NCBI RefSeq assembly: GCF_947367085.1 | Contig: NZ_CANBCP010000001.1 | Span: forward strand, 31,382 to 95,381 | DNA from: an uncultured Lactobacillus sp. | Lineage (GTDB): Bacteria; Bacillota; Bacilli; Lactobacillales; Lactobacillaceae | Length of the DNA stretch: 64,000 bases | Direction: 5' to 3' | In this document: positions 11,404 through 21,271 of the stretch, one piece after another | Layout: every line of letters starts with the position of its first letter | Numbering within the stretch: position 1 is the first letter of the stretch | Notes under the pieces: model-generated | Database searches by the model: none | The model's input: only the letters and a program-made list of their open reading frames with translations | What the model was told of the DNA's origin: nothing | Position numbers and translations under genes: made by a program

Positions 11404-13422
11404 ATGAAAGATTTTTTACGAAAATTAGAATTACCTGCATTCATTAAGGATTCAAGATTAACAGCTTCGCTAATTATTATTTTAGTGTTGTCGCTATTAG
11501 GAGCTATCATTGGTTTTTTGATTAGTCCTTTGTATGGCTTAGCGATGTTTTTGCTATTTATCTTGACTTGTGCTTTTGCAGTTTATGGGACCTATGTTTT
11601 AGCTGGCAATGCCAACAACTATGCCGCTAATTTGTCTTATCGCATCAAGCGTGGTGAACAAGAAGCCATGATTAAGATGCCGCTAGGTATTTTGCTATAT
11701 GATAATGACCAACAGATTCAGTGGGTAAACCCATATTTACAGCTTTATTTAAAGGATAAAGACGCAATTGGATCGTCAATTAAGTCAGTTGATCCGCAAC
11801 TTTATAAGTTTATCAATGAAGCTATTAACGATAAAACTTCTCAAAATCGAGTAATTACTTGGGGCAATCATAAATTTGAAATGGTAGTTCAAAATAATCT
11901 CGGAGTAGTTTATCTCTTTGATATTACCAAGTATGCAAATATCGAAGAAAAATATAAGCAACAACGTTTGGCAATTGCCTTAATTTTTATTGATAATTAT
12001 GACGAATTAAGTCAGGCAATGAGTGATCAAGATTTAACGGATATGAGTTCTTATGTTCAAAAATCACTCAACGACTATGCTAAAGAATTTCATGCTTATT
12101 TGAAGCGAATTGACGAAGATCACTTTATCTTGTTGGCTCACGTTTCAGACTTAGATAAAATGGAAGATGATAAGTTTTCTATCTTAGATAAGATTAGAAA
12201 AGAGTCAAGTCGTCGTAACACGCCATTGACCTTATCAATCGGAATTGCTTTTGGATCTGAAAGCTTGAATGAAATCGCTGATCAGGCTCAATCTAATTTG
12301 GATTTGGCTTTAGGTCGAGGCGGTGATCAGGTGGTAGTTAAGCAGCCTGGTAAAGATGCCCGCTTTTATGGTGGTAAGTCTAACCCAATGGAAAAACGGA
12401 CCCGTGTGCGTGCGAGAATGGTTTCTCAAGCTCTGGAAGAGTTATTCAAGGGTGTGGACCACGTTTTTGTTCAAGGACACAGGAACCCTGATTTAGATGC
12501 AGTCGGATCAGCCATCGGAATTGTAAAAATTGCTCAAGTTCATGGTGTTAAAGCAAATGTTGTATTAGATACTGAACATGTTAACTATGATGTTGGCCGA
12601 TTAGTTGCTAAAATGAAAGCGGCAGGGATTGATCAAGATATCTTTATTAGTCCCGGGGATGCATTAGATGAGGCAACCGATGATTCATTATTAGTGTTAA
12701 CAGATCACTCTAAGTATTCAATTACTTATGATCAGTTACTATATAACAGATTGAAAAATCGTTTAATTGTGATAGACCACCATAGACGTGGCGAAGAGTT
12801 TCCTGAAAATCCAATGCTGGTTTATATTGAACCGTATGCTTCATCAACTTGTGAGTTAGTAACAGAAATGATTGAATATCAGCCGCAAGGTGGTGAGGGA
12901 GTTTTAAGTCCGCTTGAAGCTTCTGCAATGCTAGCAGGTATCACAGTGGATTCCAAGGAATTCTCACTTCGAACTGGAACGAGAACTTTCGATGCAGCAA
13001 GTTACTTGCGCTCTATCGGAGCTGATTCAACTGTTGTGGCTGAGTTATTAAAAGAAAATATCGATAGTTATCTCCAGCGTAACCACCTGGTTTCAACTAT
13101 TGAAATGATCAAGCCAGATATGGCACTTTTAATGGGTGAAGATGATAAAATCTATAATCCAGTAATTGTGGCTCAAGCAGCCGATACTGCTTTGTCACTT
13201 GAGCATGTCGATGCTAGTTTTGCAATTGCAAGACGTAGTAAGAACACTGTAGGCATTTCTGCTCGTTCAATGGGCGAAATTAACGTCCAAGTTATCATGG
13301 AAAAATTGGGCGGAGGTGGTCACCTCTCTAATGCGGCTACCCAACTTGAAGATGTGACAGTCGAGCAGGCAAAAGATGAATTGCTTAAGGCAATTGATGA
13401 ATATTTAAAAGAAAATGAATAG
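11404..13422 (+). CDS. gdpP: Cyclic-di-AMP phosphodiesterase GdpP
   Basis: A membrane-bound enzyme that hydrolyses the essential second messenger c-di-AMP, controlling potassium and osmolyte uptake and cell-wall stress. It has two N-terminal membrane helices (about residues 15-65), a PAS-like segment, a degenerate GGDEF domain, then DHH (GHRNPDLDAVGSA near 357, IDHHRR near 457) and DHHA1 (GGGGHLSNAA near 636). ATG 11404 is preferred because AGAGAGG lies 7 bases upstream; it gives 672 residues. It is followed 12 bases later by rplI. DnaA boxes lie in its promoter region. Confidence 0.95.
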   Translation: MKDFLRKLELPAFIKDSRLTASLIIILVLSLLGAIIGFLISPLYGLAMFLLFILTCAFAVYGTYVLAGNANNYAANLSYRIKRGEQEAMIKMPLGILLYDNDQQIQWVNPYLQLYLKDKDAIGSSIKSVDPQLYKFINEAINDKTSQNRVITWGNHKFEMVVQNNLGVVYLFDITKYANIEEKYKQQRLAIALIFIDNYDELSQAMSDQDLTDMSSYVQKSLNDYAKEFHAYLKRIDEDHFILLAHVSDLDKMEDDKFSILDKIRKESSRRNTPLTLSIGIAFGSESLNEIADQAQSNLDLALGRGGDQVVVKQPGKDARFYGGKSNPMEKRTRVRARMVSQALEELFKGVDHVFVQGHRNPDLDAVGSAIGIVKIAQVHGVKANVVLDTEHVNYDVGRLVAKMKAAGIDQDIFISPGDALDEATDDSLLVLTDHSKYSITYDQLLYNRLKNRLIVIDHHRRGEEFPENPMLVYIEPYASSTCELVTEMIEYQPQGGEGVLSPLEASAMLAGITVDSKEFSLRTGTRTFDAASYLRSIGADSTVVAELLKENIDSYLQRNHLVSTIEMIKPDMALLMGEDDKIYNPVIVAQAADTALSLEHVDASFAIARRSKNTVGISARSMGEINVQVIMEKLGGGGHLSNAATQLEDVTVEQAKDELLKAIDEYLKENE

Positions 13423-13434
13423 GAGTAATTAGTT

Positions 13435-13890
13435 ATGAAGGTTATTTTTACTCAAGACGTTAGAGGAAAAGGTAAAAGAGGAGAAGTTAAGAACGTTCCA
13501 GATGGTTACGCACAAAACTTTTTGATTAAAAAGGGTTTAGCTAAAGAAGCTACTAGTTCAAACTTGAATACTTTGAAGCGTCTTGAAAAGGCTGAAAAAG
13601 ATGCTTATGAAGCAGAAAAAGCCCAAGCACAAGAAATTAAAAAGCAGCTTGAAGACGATAAGACTATTGTTAACTTTAAGTCAAAAGCTGGTACTGATTC
13701 ACGTTTATTTGGATCAATTTCTGGTAAGAAAATTGTCGAAGGCTTGGAGCAACAATACGGCATTAAAATTGATAAGCGCAAATTATCATTGCCAGAACCA
13801 ATCAAAGCCTTAGGATATACTAATGTCCCAGTTAAATTATTTAAGGGCGTTGAATCCACTGTTCGTGTTCATATTACGGAGCAAGATTAA
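13435..13890 (+). CDS. rplI: 50S ribosomal protein L9
   Basis: L9 binds 23S rRNA and spans the ribosome with a long helix. Its N-terminal motif [30 protein letters not shown] is diagnostic. A charged connecting helix follows, then the C-terminal domain. The protein has 151 residues. It is preceded by AGGAG and sits in the conserved gdpP-rplI-dnaB order; dnaB begins 6 bases after the stop. Confidence 0.97.
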   Translation: MKVIFTQDVRGKGKRGEVKNVPDGYAQNFLIKKGLAKEATSSNLNTLKRLEKAEKDAYEAEKAQAQEIKKQLEDDKTIVNFKSKAGTDSRLFGSISGKKIVEGLEQQYGIKIDKRKLSLPEPIKALGYTNVPVKLFKGVESTVRVHITEQD

Positions 13891-13896
13891 TAAAAA

Positions 13897-15276
13897 ATGG
13901 ATAATGTTGTTTCTCAACAAATTCCTCATGATAGTGAAGCAGAAAAAGCGGTCTTAGGTGCCGTTTTTTTAAACCCTGAAGCTATTATTGAGGCATCAGA
14001 TATTTTAGAGCCAGACGATTTTTATGAACATGCCAATCGTCTGGTTTTTGGTGCGATGATCGATATTGCTGATCGCGGTAGTGCGATTGATGTCGTTACT
14101 TTGCAAGATGAGTTAAAAAAGAAAAATCAACTCGAAGATATTGGAGGAATTGCGTATATTTCTCAATTGGCAATTGCAACTCCAACAGCAGTTCACATTA
14201 CCTACTATGCTCAGATTGTTAAACGCAAGGCATTATTGCGTAATTTAATTACGACAAGTCAGCGTATCATCCAAAATGCCATAGAAGGCTCAGACGGCGT
14301 CACTGACATCTTAGATAATGCCGAAAGCTCAATTATGAATGTCTCTCAAGAAAATGCTTCTGGGGGCTTTAAATCGATTCATGACGTCTTAAATGAAACA
14401 GTTGAAGCAATCAATGATATTCCTGACGATGGCAATATGGTGACGGGGCTTCCAACAGGTTTTCAAGAATTAGATAAGATGACAACAGGTTTTCATGAGG
14501 ATGAGTTAATTATCTTAGCGGCGCGTCCTGGTGTAGGTAAAACTGCCTTTGCCTTGAATGTGGCCCAATTTGTAGGACTTCATACTGACAAAACTGTCGC
14601 TATGTTTTCTCTAGAAATGGGAGCTGATCAGTTAGTGCAAAGAATGCTGGCTTCAGAAGGACTTATTGACTCACAGCACTTGCGAACTGGTCAGTTAACT
14701 GAAGATGAATGGCAAAAATTGGTAGTTGCAGCTGGATCACTTGATCGGACGAGTATTTATATTGATGATACGCCCGGAATTAAAATGAGCGAAATTCGTG
14801 CAAAATCACGTCGCTTAGCTAAAGAAAAGGGAAACTTAGGCTTAATTGTTATCGACTATTTGCAATTAATTGAAGGTCCACGTAGTGAATCACGTCAGCA
14901 AGAAGTTTCTGCGATTTCTCGTCAGTTGAAAAAATTAGCTAAAGAGCTCCATATTCCAGTTATTGCACTATCACAGTTATCACGTTCTGTTGAACAGCGC
15001 CAAGATAAGCGCCCTGTTTTATCAGATATTCGTGAATCAGGTTCTATTGAACAGGATGCCGATATTGTTGCCTTCTTATATCGTGATGATTACTATCGCG
15101 ATGAGCAAGAAGATAGCGACGAAGGTGAAGTGGAAGCTGAGCAAGATAATGGAGAAGTTGAGGTAATCATTGAAAAGAACCGGTCTGGTAGCCGCGGAAC
15201 TGTAAAATTAATGTTCTCAAAGCCGTACAACCGTTTTTCAAACTTAGATTACGCTCACGATACTCCGCAAAGATAG
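13897..15276 (+). CDS. dnaB: Replicative DNA helicase DnaB
   Basis: The hexameric 5'-3' replication helicase (called DnaC in Bacillus), 459 residues. The N-terminal primase-binding domain starts PHDSEAEKAVLGAVFLNPEAI. The RecA-like motor has Walker A ARPGVGKTAFALN near 209, Walker B LGLIVIDYLQLI, and the SRSVEQRQDKRPVLSDIRESGSIEQDAD block. An acidic insert (DEQEDSDEGEVEAEQ) near residue 405 is a lineage feature. No good ribosome-binding site lies in the 6-base gap, so translation may be coupled to rplI. Confidence 0.97.
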   Translation: MDNVVSQQIPHDSEAEKAVLGAVFLNPEAIIEASDILEPDDFYEHANRLVFGAMIDIADRGSAIDVVTLQDELKKKNQLEDIGGIAYISQLAIATPTAVHITYYAQIVKRKALLRNLITTSQRIIQNAIEGSDGVTDILDNAESSIMNVSQENASGGFKSIHDVLNETVEAINDIPDDGNMVTGLPTGFQELDKMTTGFHEDELIILAARPGVGKTAFALNVAQFVGLHTDKTVAMFSLEMGADQLVQRMLASEGLIDSQHLRTGQLTEDEWQKLVVAAGSLDRTSIYIDDTPGIKMSEIRAKSRRLAKEKGNLGLIVIDYLQLIEGPRSESRQQEVSAISRQLKKLAKELHIPVIALSQLSRSVEQRQDKRPVLSDIRESGSIEQDADIVAFLYRDDYYRDEQEDSDEGEVEAEQDNGEVEVIIEKNRSGSRGTVKLMFSKPYNRFSNLDYAHDTPQR

Positions 15277-15294
15277 TAAATAATATTTTTATTT

Positions 15295-15332
15295 TGAAAG
15301 CACTTACTTTTTAGGGTGATCTTTTCTATAAT
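15295..15332 (+). promoter_or_regulatory. Promoter with overlapping cre-like site
   Basis: TTACTT (15304-15309) and TATAAT (15327-15332) have a 17-base spacer. TGAAAGCACTTACT (15295-15308) resembles a CcpA cre site and covers the -35 box, suggesting carbon catabolite repression of the sugar kinase gene. Confidence 0.6.
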
Positions 15333-15389
15333 ATAGAAGCATGTATGAGATAAAAATCTATATTTTTATATGAAAAAGGGTGAAATGAG

Positions 15390-16280
15390 ATGACACAAAA
15401 AACATATCTTGGCAGTATTGAAGCTGGTGGAACTAAATTTATTGCTGCAGTGCAAGATGCCGAAACTGGTGAAATTGTTGCAAAAAAGAGAATTCCAACT
15501 ACTACTGCTGATGAAACTTTAACCAAAACAGCGGAATTTTTTAAAGAGCATCCAGTAGATGCCTTGGGAATTGGAACATTTGGTCCAATTGATATCAATC
15601 CTAATTCACGTACTTTTGGTTATATTTTGGATACTCCAAAACGTGGCTGGTCTGGTACTAATGTAAAAGGATATTTTGAAAAAGAATTAGGCATTCCAGT
15701 AGTAATGACAACAGATGTAAATGCATCTTGCTATGGTGAATATATTGCTCGCGGAAAAGACAACAGCAAATCTTATTTCTACATTACTATCGGAACTGGA
15801 GTCGGAGCAGGAATTGTTCAAGCTGGTAAGTTTGTTGGCTTAAACAACCACCCAGAAATTGGACATACCTTAGTGACTCCATACCCTGGTGATGACTACG
15901 AAGGCCAGTGTCCATTCCATCAAAACAAGTGTGTAGAAGGGATGGCTGCCGGTCCTTCACTTGAAGCTAGAACTGGCATTCCTGGTGAAAAATTAAGTAG
16001 AGACAATAAAGTCTTCACTTATGTGGCATATTATGTAGCTCAATGCTTGTACAATGCTTACATGACCTTGCGTCCTGACGTTATGGTTGTGGGCGGATCT
16101 GTTTTAAATGAAGATGATCTAATTAAGGTTAGAAAATTCTTTGATCAATTTAACAACAACTATGTTGCTACACCAGATCTAGATGATTTGATTGTGTCGC
16201 CAGCAGTTGCAGATAATGGCTCAGCTACGCTAGGTGATTTTGAATTAGCTCGTGAAGCTTTAAAAAATAAGAATAAATAA
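15390..16280 (+). CDS. ROK-family sugar kinase, probably fructokinase
   Basis: A cytosolic ATP-dependent hexokinase of the ROK family, 296 residues. The N-terminal phosphate loop GSIEAGGTKFIAAV, the catalytic Asp in TTDVNASCYGEYI, the GTGVGAGIV loop and a zinc-binding HPEIGHTLV...GQCPFHQNKCVEGMAAG block are all present. The zinc site and the segment after it resemble lactic acid bacteria fructokinases (ScrK), which is the likely role, but glucose or mannose use is not excluded. It stands alone, with its own promoter and terminator. Confidence 0.85.
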   Translation: MTQKTYLGSIEAGGTKFIAAVQDAETGEIVAKKRIPTTTADETLTKTAEFFKEHPVDALGIGTFGPIDINPNSRTFGYILDTPKRGWSGTNVKGYFEKELGIPVVMTTDVNASCYGEYIARGKDNSKSYFYITIGTGVGAGIVQAGKFVGLNNHPEIGHTLVTPYPGDDYEGQCPFHQNKCVEGMAAGPSLEARTGIPGEKLSRDNKVFTYVAYYVAQCLYNAYMTLRPDVMVVGGSVLNEDDLIKVRKFFDQFNNNYVATPDLDDLIVSPAVADNGSATLGDFELAREALKNKNK

Positions 16281-16313
16281 GTTTAACTAATTTAATATAC
16301 TTTACTACTCGAA

Positions 16314-16346
16314 AGGGGATCGGAAATTTTCCGGTCCCCGTTTTTT
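16314..16346 (+). terminator. Terminator after the ROK kinase
   Basis: A GC-rich hairpin GGGGATCGGAAA / TTTCCGGTCCCC is followed by six T. Confidence 0.88.
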
Positions 16347-16355
16347 ATTTTTGGA

Positions 16356-17282
16356 TTAATGGATAGTTTGTTCTAACGTGATTTCTTGAAAAGTTTTTAT
16401 TAAGTCTTTGATGGGCTTGGAATGTTTGCGACCTTGTTTAACGGCAATAAAGAATTTAATCATAATTAAGTCTCGATCAAGTGGTAATAAGTTAACCGGT
16501 TGATGGCGCAGACGTTTTAAAATGCTCGCTGAGGAAATAGTTAAGCCAATGCCATTAACTGCCAGATTAGCAACAGTAATTACACTATTACTTTCCATTA
16601 CAATATTTGGTTTCACGTGAAACTTTTGCAGCAAACCATTAACTTGGTGTCGAATCGCTGATTCTGGTTGGCTAAGAACTAGCGGTTGGCTCAAGAGGTC
16701 TTTAATATTTAATTCGTCTGGATTTAAGATAAACTTGTTTGGCTGGAAAAATTTGGAGTTAGAAGGGATGACGATATAGTATTGCTCACCGCCATTGATG
16801 AAAAAGTCGAGTCCGCGAGCAATGGCATCCGGTGTTTGACCAATATAGCAGTCAATTTCTTCGTTTAATAGACGTTTTTCAGTTTTTCTTGGAAAAGCTT
16901 CAAAGAGCTGAATTTCAGCATTGGGATGCTTTTTAAGAAAGGGCGGAAGAATTTCAGGAAGTAAATAAGAACCCAAGCTTTCTAAAATCCCAATACGAAT
17001 AACCTCTTTTTCCGGATGAGTAAATTGGGCAAGCTGGCGTTGCAATTGTTGATCATTATAAGATACATTTTCCAGATATTTATAAAAAATAAGACCTGCT
17101 TCAGTCAAAGTAAAAGGCTGAGAAGTTCGATTGATGATTTTTGCACCAATCTTTTTTTCAATGCGTTTAACCAGCTGGGTTAAATAAGGCTGAGAAATAT
17201 AGAGTTCGCTAGCCGCTTTTGTAAAATTGCTTTCTTTTAAAAGTATATCTAGAGTGTGGAGTAATTCTTCTGGGTCATTCAT
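16356..17282 (-). CDS. LysR-family transcriptional regulator
   Basis: A 308-residue LysR-type regulator. The N-terminal winged helix-turn-helix (NFTKAASELYISQPYLTQLVKRIEKKIGAKIINR) is followed by a periplasmic-binding-protein-like effector domain. It is divergent from the FMN/FAD reductase gene at 17415 with 132 bases between them, and an inverted repeat in that gap is a likely operator, so it probably controls that gene in response to a small ligand. A parS-like 16-mer lies within its coding sequence. Confidence 0.9.
   Translation of the reverse strand: MNDPEELLHTLDILLKESNFTKAASELYISQPYLTQLVKRIEKKIGAKIINRTSQPFTLTEAGLIFYKYLENVSYNDQQLQRQLAQFTHPEKEVIRIGILESLGSYLLPEILPPFLKKHPNAEIQLFEAFPRKTEKRLLNEEIDCYIGQTPDAIARGLDFFINGGEQYYIVIPSNSKFFQPNKFILNPDELNIKDLLSQPLVLSQPESAIRHQVNGLLQKFHVKPNIVMESNSVITVANLAVNGIGLTISSASILKRLRHQPVNLLPLDRDLIMIKFFIAVKQGRKHSKPIKDLIKTFQEITLEQTIH
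16609..16624. other. parS-like site (ParB binding), inside LysR gene
   Basis: GGTTTCACGTGAAACT matches the Bacillus parS consensus TGTTNCACGTGAAACA at 14 of 16 positions. It is one of four such sites in the window. Confidence 0.7.
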
Positions 17283-17311
17283 AATATCACCTCAATTTTT
17301 TGCGATAACAA

Positions 17312-17338
17312 TTTTATTATAGCTTACTTGTAATAAAA
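17312..17338. promoter_or_regulatory. Inverted repeat, likely LysR operator
   Basis: TTTTATTA (17312-17319) and TAATAAAA (17331-17338) are perfect 8-base arms 11 bases apart, contained in a T-N11-A-type arrangement. They lie in the divergent gap between the LysR gene and the flavoprotein gene. Confidence 0.55.
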
Positions 17339-17376
17339 CTATTTCACTTAAAAATAAATGGTCGATAAAATAGAAC

Positions 17377-17400
17377 TATAAAGTAATGAAAGCGCTATAG
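17377..17400 (+). promoter_or_regulatory. -10 box and cre-like site before the flavoprotein gene
   Basis: TATAAA (17377-17382) is a plausible -10 box. TGAAAGCGCTATAG (17387-17400) is a good CcpA cre match placed at the expected transcription start, where it would block initiation when preferred sugar is present. No convincing -35 is visible, which fits an activator-dependent promoter. Confidence 0.5.
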
Positions 17401-17414
17401 GAGAAAGATAAATT

Positions 17415-19298
17415 ATGAATATGAAGCCCGGAAAATACGAAGTAAAAGCTAAGGGACATGGCTCAAGTTTCATGCCAATGCAAGTAACCTTAGGTGAAGA
17501 TAAGATCGAAGATATTAATATCGATTCGAGTGGTGAAACCCGTGGAGTTGCGGATGAAGTTTTTAAACGATTACCTAAAGAAATTGTTGATAATCAAACT
17601 TTAAACGTGGATAGTGTATCAGGTGCGACTATTTCAAGTCATGGAGTAATCGATGGTGTTGCCCAAGCAATTGAAATGGCTGGTGGCGATAGTGATGAAT
17701 GGAAAAGACGCCAAAAGCCAGCTTCTCAAAAAGCCCAAGATCAAGAGATTACTACTGATGTGGCAATAGTCGGTGCTGGTGGTGCTGGTTTAGCTGCAGC
17801 AGTTCGTTCAATTCAACAGGGTGAAGATGTAGTTATTTTAGAAAAATATCCTCAAATCGGTGGTAATACTAGCCGTGCAGGTGGCCCAATGAATGCGGCT
17901 GAAGCGGATTGGCAAAAAAAATTCAAGTCTTTAGCTGGTGAAAAGGAAACTTTGGAAGAATTAGCTGCAACTCCAATTGAAGAGATTGATCCTGAATACC
18001 AAGAGGACTTTAAAAAATTACAAAAACAAATTCAAGATTATGTAGATTCTGGTGCCAGCTATTTGTTTGATTCGACTTTACTTCATGAAATTCAAACTTA
18101 CTTGGGCGGGAAGAGAACTGATTTAAATGGTAAAGAAATTCATGGTAAATATGCTTTGGTTCATGAGTTAGTAACTAATGCTTTGGATTCCGTTAAATGG
18201 CTAGCTGACTTAGGTGTTAAGTTTGATAATGAGGAGGTAACTGAACCAGTTGGTGGACTTTGGCGGCGTGGCCATAAGCCAGTTGAACCAATGGGTTATG
18301 CTTACATTCACGTGTTAGGTGACTGGGTTAAAGAACATGGTGCACATCTTCTGACTGAGACGGCTGCTAAAGACTTAATTATTGAAGATGGCGCAGTTAA
18401 AGGCGTAGTTGCTCAAAGAAAAGACGGCAGCAAAGTTACTGTGCATGCCAAGGCGGTCATTTTAACTGCGGGTGGCTTTGGCGCAAATACGAAGATGGTT
18501 CAAAAATACAATACTTATTGGGAAAGTATTGATGACGATATTGCCACTACCAACTCGCCAGCTATTACTGGGGATGGAATTAAGCTGGGACTTGAAGCAG
18601 GAGCCGACTTATTTGGAATGGGCTTTATCCAATTGATGCCAGTATCTGATCCCAAGACTGGTGAATTGTTTACTGGCTTGCAGACTCCACCGGCTAACTT
18701 CATTATGGTTAACCAAAAGGGAAAACGTTTTGTAAATGAATTTGCTGAACGTGATACTTTGGCAAAAGCAGCAATTGCTAATGGCGGTCTATTTTACTTA
18801 ATTGCCGATGACAAGATCAAAGAAACAGCTTATAACACAACTCAAGAATCCATTGATGCCCAAGTTGAAGCAGGAACTTTATTTAGAGCTGATACGTTAG
18901 AAGATTTGGCTAAGCAAGTTGGCATGGATCCAGAAACTTTAGTTGAAACAATAAAAACTTATAACGAAGATGTTGATCGCGGCCAAGACCCAGAATTTCA
19001 TAAGAACGTCTTTGGCTTAAAGTGCGAAGTTGCACCATTTTATGCAACACCTCGTAAGCCTGCTATTCACCACACGATGGGAGGATTAGTAATTGATACT
19101 AAAGCTCGCGTTTTAAATAAAGAAGGCCAAGCAATTAAGGGACTTTATAGTGCTGGTGAAAATGCTGGCGGTATTCATGCCGGAAATCGTTTAGGTGGAA
19201 ACTCTTTAGCAGATATTTTCACTTTTGGACGTATCGCAGCTGATACTGCTTTTGAGGAAAATAATAGTGATGCCAATAGTGGAGCATCAATGCATTAA
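17415..19298 (+). CDS. FMN-binding / FAD-dependent fumarate reductase-type flavoprotein
   Basis: A 627-residue soluble reductase. Residues about 5-90 form an FMN_bind domain; [10 protein letters not shown] fits the motif (D-x-x-S/T-G-A-T) to which ApbE attaches FMN through Thr. From about residue 115 an FAD_binding_2 domain begins ([24 protein letters not shown]). The C-terminal [22 protein letters not shown] carries the catalytic-type Arg of fumarate/urocanate reductases. There is no signal peptide, so it likely works in the cytosol as an NADH-linked fumarate or related alkene-acid reductase; the true acceptor is unknown. It is probably controlled by the divergent LysR protein and CcpA. Confidence 0.88.
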   Translation: MNMKPGKYEVKAKGHGSSFMPMQVTLGEDKIEDINIDSSGETRGVADEVFKRLPKEIVDNQTLNVDSVSGATISSHGVIDGVAQAIEMAGGDSDEWKRRQKPASQKAQDQEITTDVAIVGAGGAGLAAAVRSIQQGEDVVILEKYPQIGGNTSRAGGPMNAAEADWQKKFKSLAGEKETLEELAATPIEEIDPEYQEDFKKLQKQIQDYVDSGASYLFDSTLLHEIQTYLGGKRTDLNGKEIHGKYALVHELVTNALDSVKWLADLGVKFDNEEVTEPVGGLWRRGHKPVEPMGYAYIHVLGDWVKEHGAHLLTETAAKDLIIEDGAVKGVVAQRKDGSKVTVHAKAVILTAGGFGANTKMVQKYNTYWESIDDDIATTNSPAITGDGIKLGLEAGADLFGMGFIQLMPVSDPKTGELFTGLQTPPANFIMVNQKGKRFVNEFAERDTLAKAAIANGGLFYLIADDKIKETAYNTTQESIDAQVEAGTLFRADTLEDLAKQVGMDPETLVETIKTYNEDVDRGQDPEFHKNVFGLKCEVAPFYATPRKPAIHHTMGGLVIDTKARVLNKEGQAIKGLYSAGENAGGIHAGNRLGGNSLADIFTFGRIAADTAFEENNSDANSGASMH

Positions 19299-19329
19299 CT
19301 TGGATGGAATGGAAAAGAGTTGAGTCGAA

Positions 19330-19818
19330 ATGTTTTTGAAAAGTCATTTTGGCACAATAATTACCACCGTACTTTCTCTAATTATGGGATTGGTGATGGC
19401 AATCGCTGTAGCCTTAGTTGATAATTTAGGAATGAATTGGACAGTAATTTTTAAATTATGGGCAGAAATTTTCATGATTGTGTTTATGGTTAGTTTATTT
19501 GTCCCATACAATGATTGGGGCAATTGGCTGGCTAATGCAGTAGGACTAAAAGAAGGAACAGTTGGCTTTAATTTGGTACAGGCAATTATTCCGTCTGCAA
19601 TTTTGAACACTTTCAACACCCTAATTTGTAGTGGACAGAGCATTTTTTATAATTCAGCTATTCCTCAAGCTGCAAGAATGCAAACCTGGATTAATGGCTG
19701 TTTACATGATTGGTTGATTTTCTTTATCGTGTCTTATTTTGCATCGTTTATCGCTGTTTGGGCAGGAACAAGAGTCGCAACTATGATTTTAGGTAAACCA
19801 GAACCAAAATCAGTTTAA
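19330..19818 (+). CDS. Small integral membrane protein, unknown function
   Basis: A 162-residue protein with about four hydrophobic helices (roughly residues 8-32, 40-60, 80-100 and 125-152) and short loops. I do not recognise the family. It starts 31 bases after the flavoprotein stop with a weak ribosome-binding region (GGAAAAGAG) and shares its terminator, so the two are likely co-transcribed. It could be a membrane partner or transporter for that reductase system, but nothing in the sequence proves this. Confidence 0.7.
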   Translation: MFLKSHFGTIITTVLSLIMGLVMAIAVALVDNLGMNWTVIFKLWAEIFMIVFMVSLFVPYNDWGNWLANAVGLKEGTVGFNLVQAIIPSAILNTFNTLICSGQSIFYNSAIPQAARMQTWINGCLHDWLIFFIVSYFASFIAVWAGTRVATMILGKPEPKSV

Positions 19819-19834
19819 CTAAATTTTTATCTAA

Positions 19835-19878
19835 AAAAATAACCTTCTTTTTCAAAGTTGAAAAGGGAGGTTATTTTG
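19835..19878. terminator. Terminator between convergent genes
   Basis: AAAATAACCTTC...TTTTTC pairs with GAAAA...GGGAGGTTATTTT. The flanking A and T tracts allow use in both directions, serving the membrane-protein gene and the convergent DUF2974 gene. Confidence 0.75.
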
Positions 19879-19892
19879 TTACACGTGAAACT
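19877..19892. other. parS-like site (ParB binding)
   Basis: TGTTACACGTGAAACT matches TGTTNCACGTGAAACA at 15 of 16 positions. It is intergenic, just beyond the DUF2974 stop codon. Confidence 0.8.
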
Positions 19893-21044
19893 TTATGAAC
19901 CATCATATGAGTCATCTACGATTGGTCCTTTGCTAGAGTCATTGCCCAACGGCTCTAGAATTTTTGCTTTGTTTACAAATGGAATATTGATGTGCTCACG
20001 AGCAGTAGCTGCAATATCAGAAATAATTTCATTTGCAACAAGGCGAACTTCGGGATCTAAAGAAAGATAGGCATGGCTAAATTGAATTGCACCACGAAGC
20101 TTGTTAGCAGTTAGTTGGTTGAATTCAGTGATCTTTTCATTTTCAAGGGCACTGAATAAGGCGAGCCAGAGAGATTCGCGCTTTTCTCGAGGAATTTGCG
20201 TATTCCAAGAGATAAAGGAATGACGAATGATCCGACTGGAGTTAGTTAAGCCAGGTGCTAAAACAAACCCATTTCGTGCAACACGCCACCTGCGCGGGTC
20301 GTGCTGTTTTAACATTTTTGCATTACTGCGGACGACTAGCGTTCTTTCTGGGTGATCGAGCATCATACCGAAAATTGATTCCTCGGGTACATAAGTGATT
20401 AGTTTTGGTAAAACTCTTTGAAAAGAAGGGCTTGAGTAAGTTGACCGCATAAAGCCTGGTCCATCAAAGCTAAATGCCTTGATAATGCGATCTTGATCAG
20501 CAATTGGCAAAGCAGAAGCAGCGTAAGCCGCCAAATTACCTCCTTTGGAGTGACCAACGGTATAAATGAAATCATGGGGATACTTTTTTGCTACGCTTTT
20601 TAAATAATCGGCTGCAATTGACTGACCGACAATTTGGGGCTGATAGGACATATCGACATCTTCATTTAAACCGATCATCGAACCATCAGTTCCACGAAAA
20701 GCAACAATAATCGTATTTTTATTCAGTCGAGTTGTAGCAGCAGTAAATTGAACTGCCGGCTTTTTTTGCATGTAGTCGGTCCAATCAAGAATTTCCATTT
20801 TGCGATAGCGATCACTTAATGGCATTAATTCAAGTTCAGTTGTGTCCATTTTGTTAAGTTGGTAAGGTTTAGTTCGCTTGAATAAAAGTCTTTTTGAGGC
20901 TTCACCAATCTTGTGACCGCCTACTGATGAATCATAAGGTAAGTAGATCAAGTGAGCAAATAAAGCAGCGTCGACGCTATTGAAAGGTTCGACTTCGAAA
21001 CTGAGGTCGCCACGCCAACGAATGTAGTCTAATAATTTAGGCAT
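19893..21044 (-). CDS. Lipase-like alpha/beta hydrolase (DUF2974 / Mbeg1-like)
   Basis: A 383-residue cytosolic protein of the DUF2974 family, common in lactobacilli. The nucleophile elbow GHSKGG (in YTVGHSKGGNLAAYAA) gives the catalytic Ser of a lipase-type fold, and FSFDGPGF follows. There is no signal peptide. I take ATG 21044 as the start, since GGAG lies 6 bases upstream; a TTG codon immediately before is less likely. The substrate is unknown. It is convergent with the membrane-protein gene. Confidence 0.8.
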   Translation of the reverse strand: MPKLLDYIRWRGDLSFEVEPFNSVDAALFAHLIYLPYDSSVGGHKIGEASKRLLFKRTKPYQLNKMDTTELELMPLSDRYRKMEILDWTDYMQKKPAVQFTAATTRLNKNTIIVAFRGTDGSMIGLNEDVDMSYQPQIVGQSIAADYLKSVAKKYPHDFIYTVGHSKGGNLAAYAASALPIADQDRIIKAFSFDGPGFMRSTYSSPSFQRVLPKLITYVPEESIFGMMLDHPERTLVVRSNAKMLKQHDPRRWRVARNGFVLAPGLTNSSRIIRHSFISWNTQIPREKRESLWLALFSALENEKITEFNQLTANKLRGAIQFSHAYLSLDPEVRLVANEIISDIAATAREHINIPFVNKAKILEPLGNDSSKGPIVDDSYDGS

Positions 21045-21192
21045 CAAATACTCCTTTCTTTAAAGTATTTACTCCTATTTTAATATTGTTAATCTAAACT
21101 AGATTATTATATCTTAATAATGGAACTTTCTTAAAGTAATAGTCAAAAATTCTGATCAAATAGTATTAATGTATAGAATTGAGTGAGAAATA

Positions 21193-21208
21193 ATTTCCCA
21201 GGAAATAT
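21193..21208. promoter_or_regulatory. Palindrome upstream of the TetM-like gene
   Basis: ATTTCC-CA-GGAAAT, followed by AT, forms a perfect 6-base-arm palindrome 64 bases before the start codon. A matching palindrome lies directly after the stop codon (23201-23216). It is a likely regulator-binding site or RNA hairpin. Confidence 0.5.
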
Positions 21209-21271
21209 AATTTTGCATATTTTCTTAACTTGAACAAAAATAAAAGTAGCTAACTAAAAGGAAATACTATT

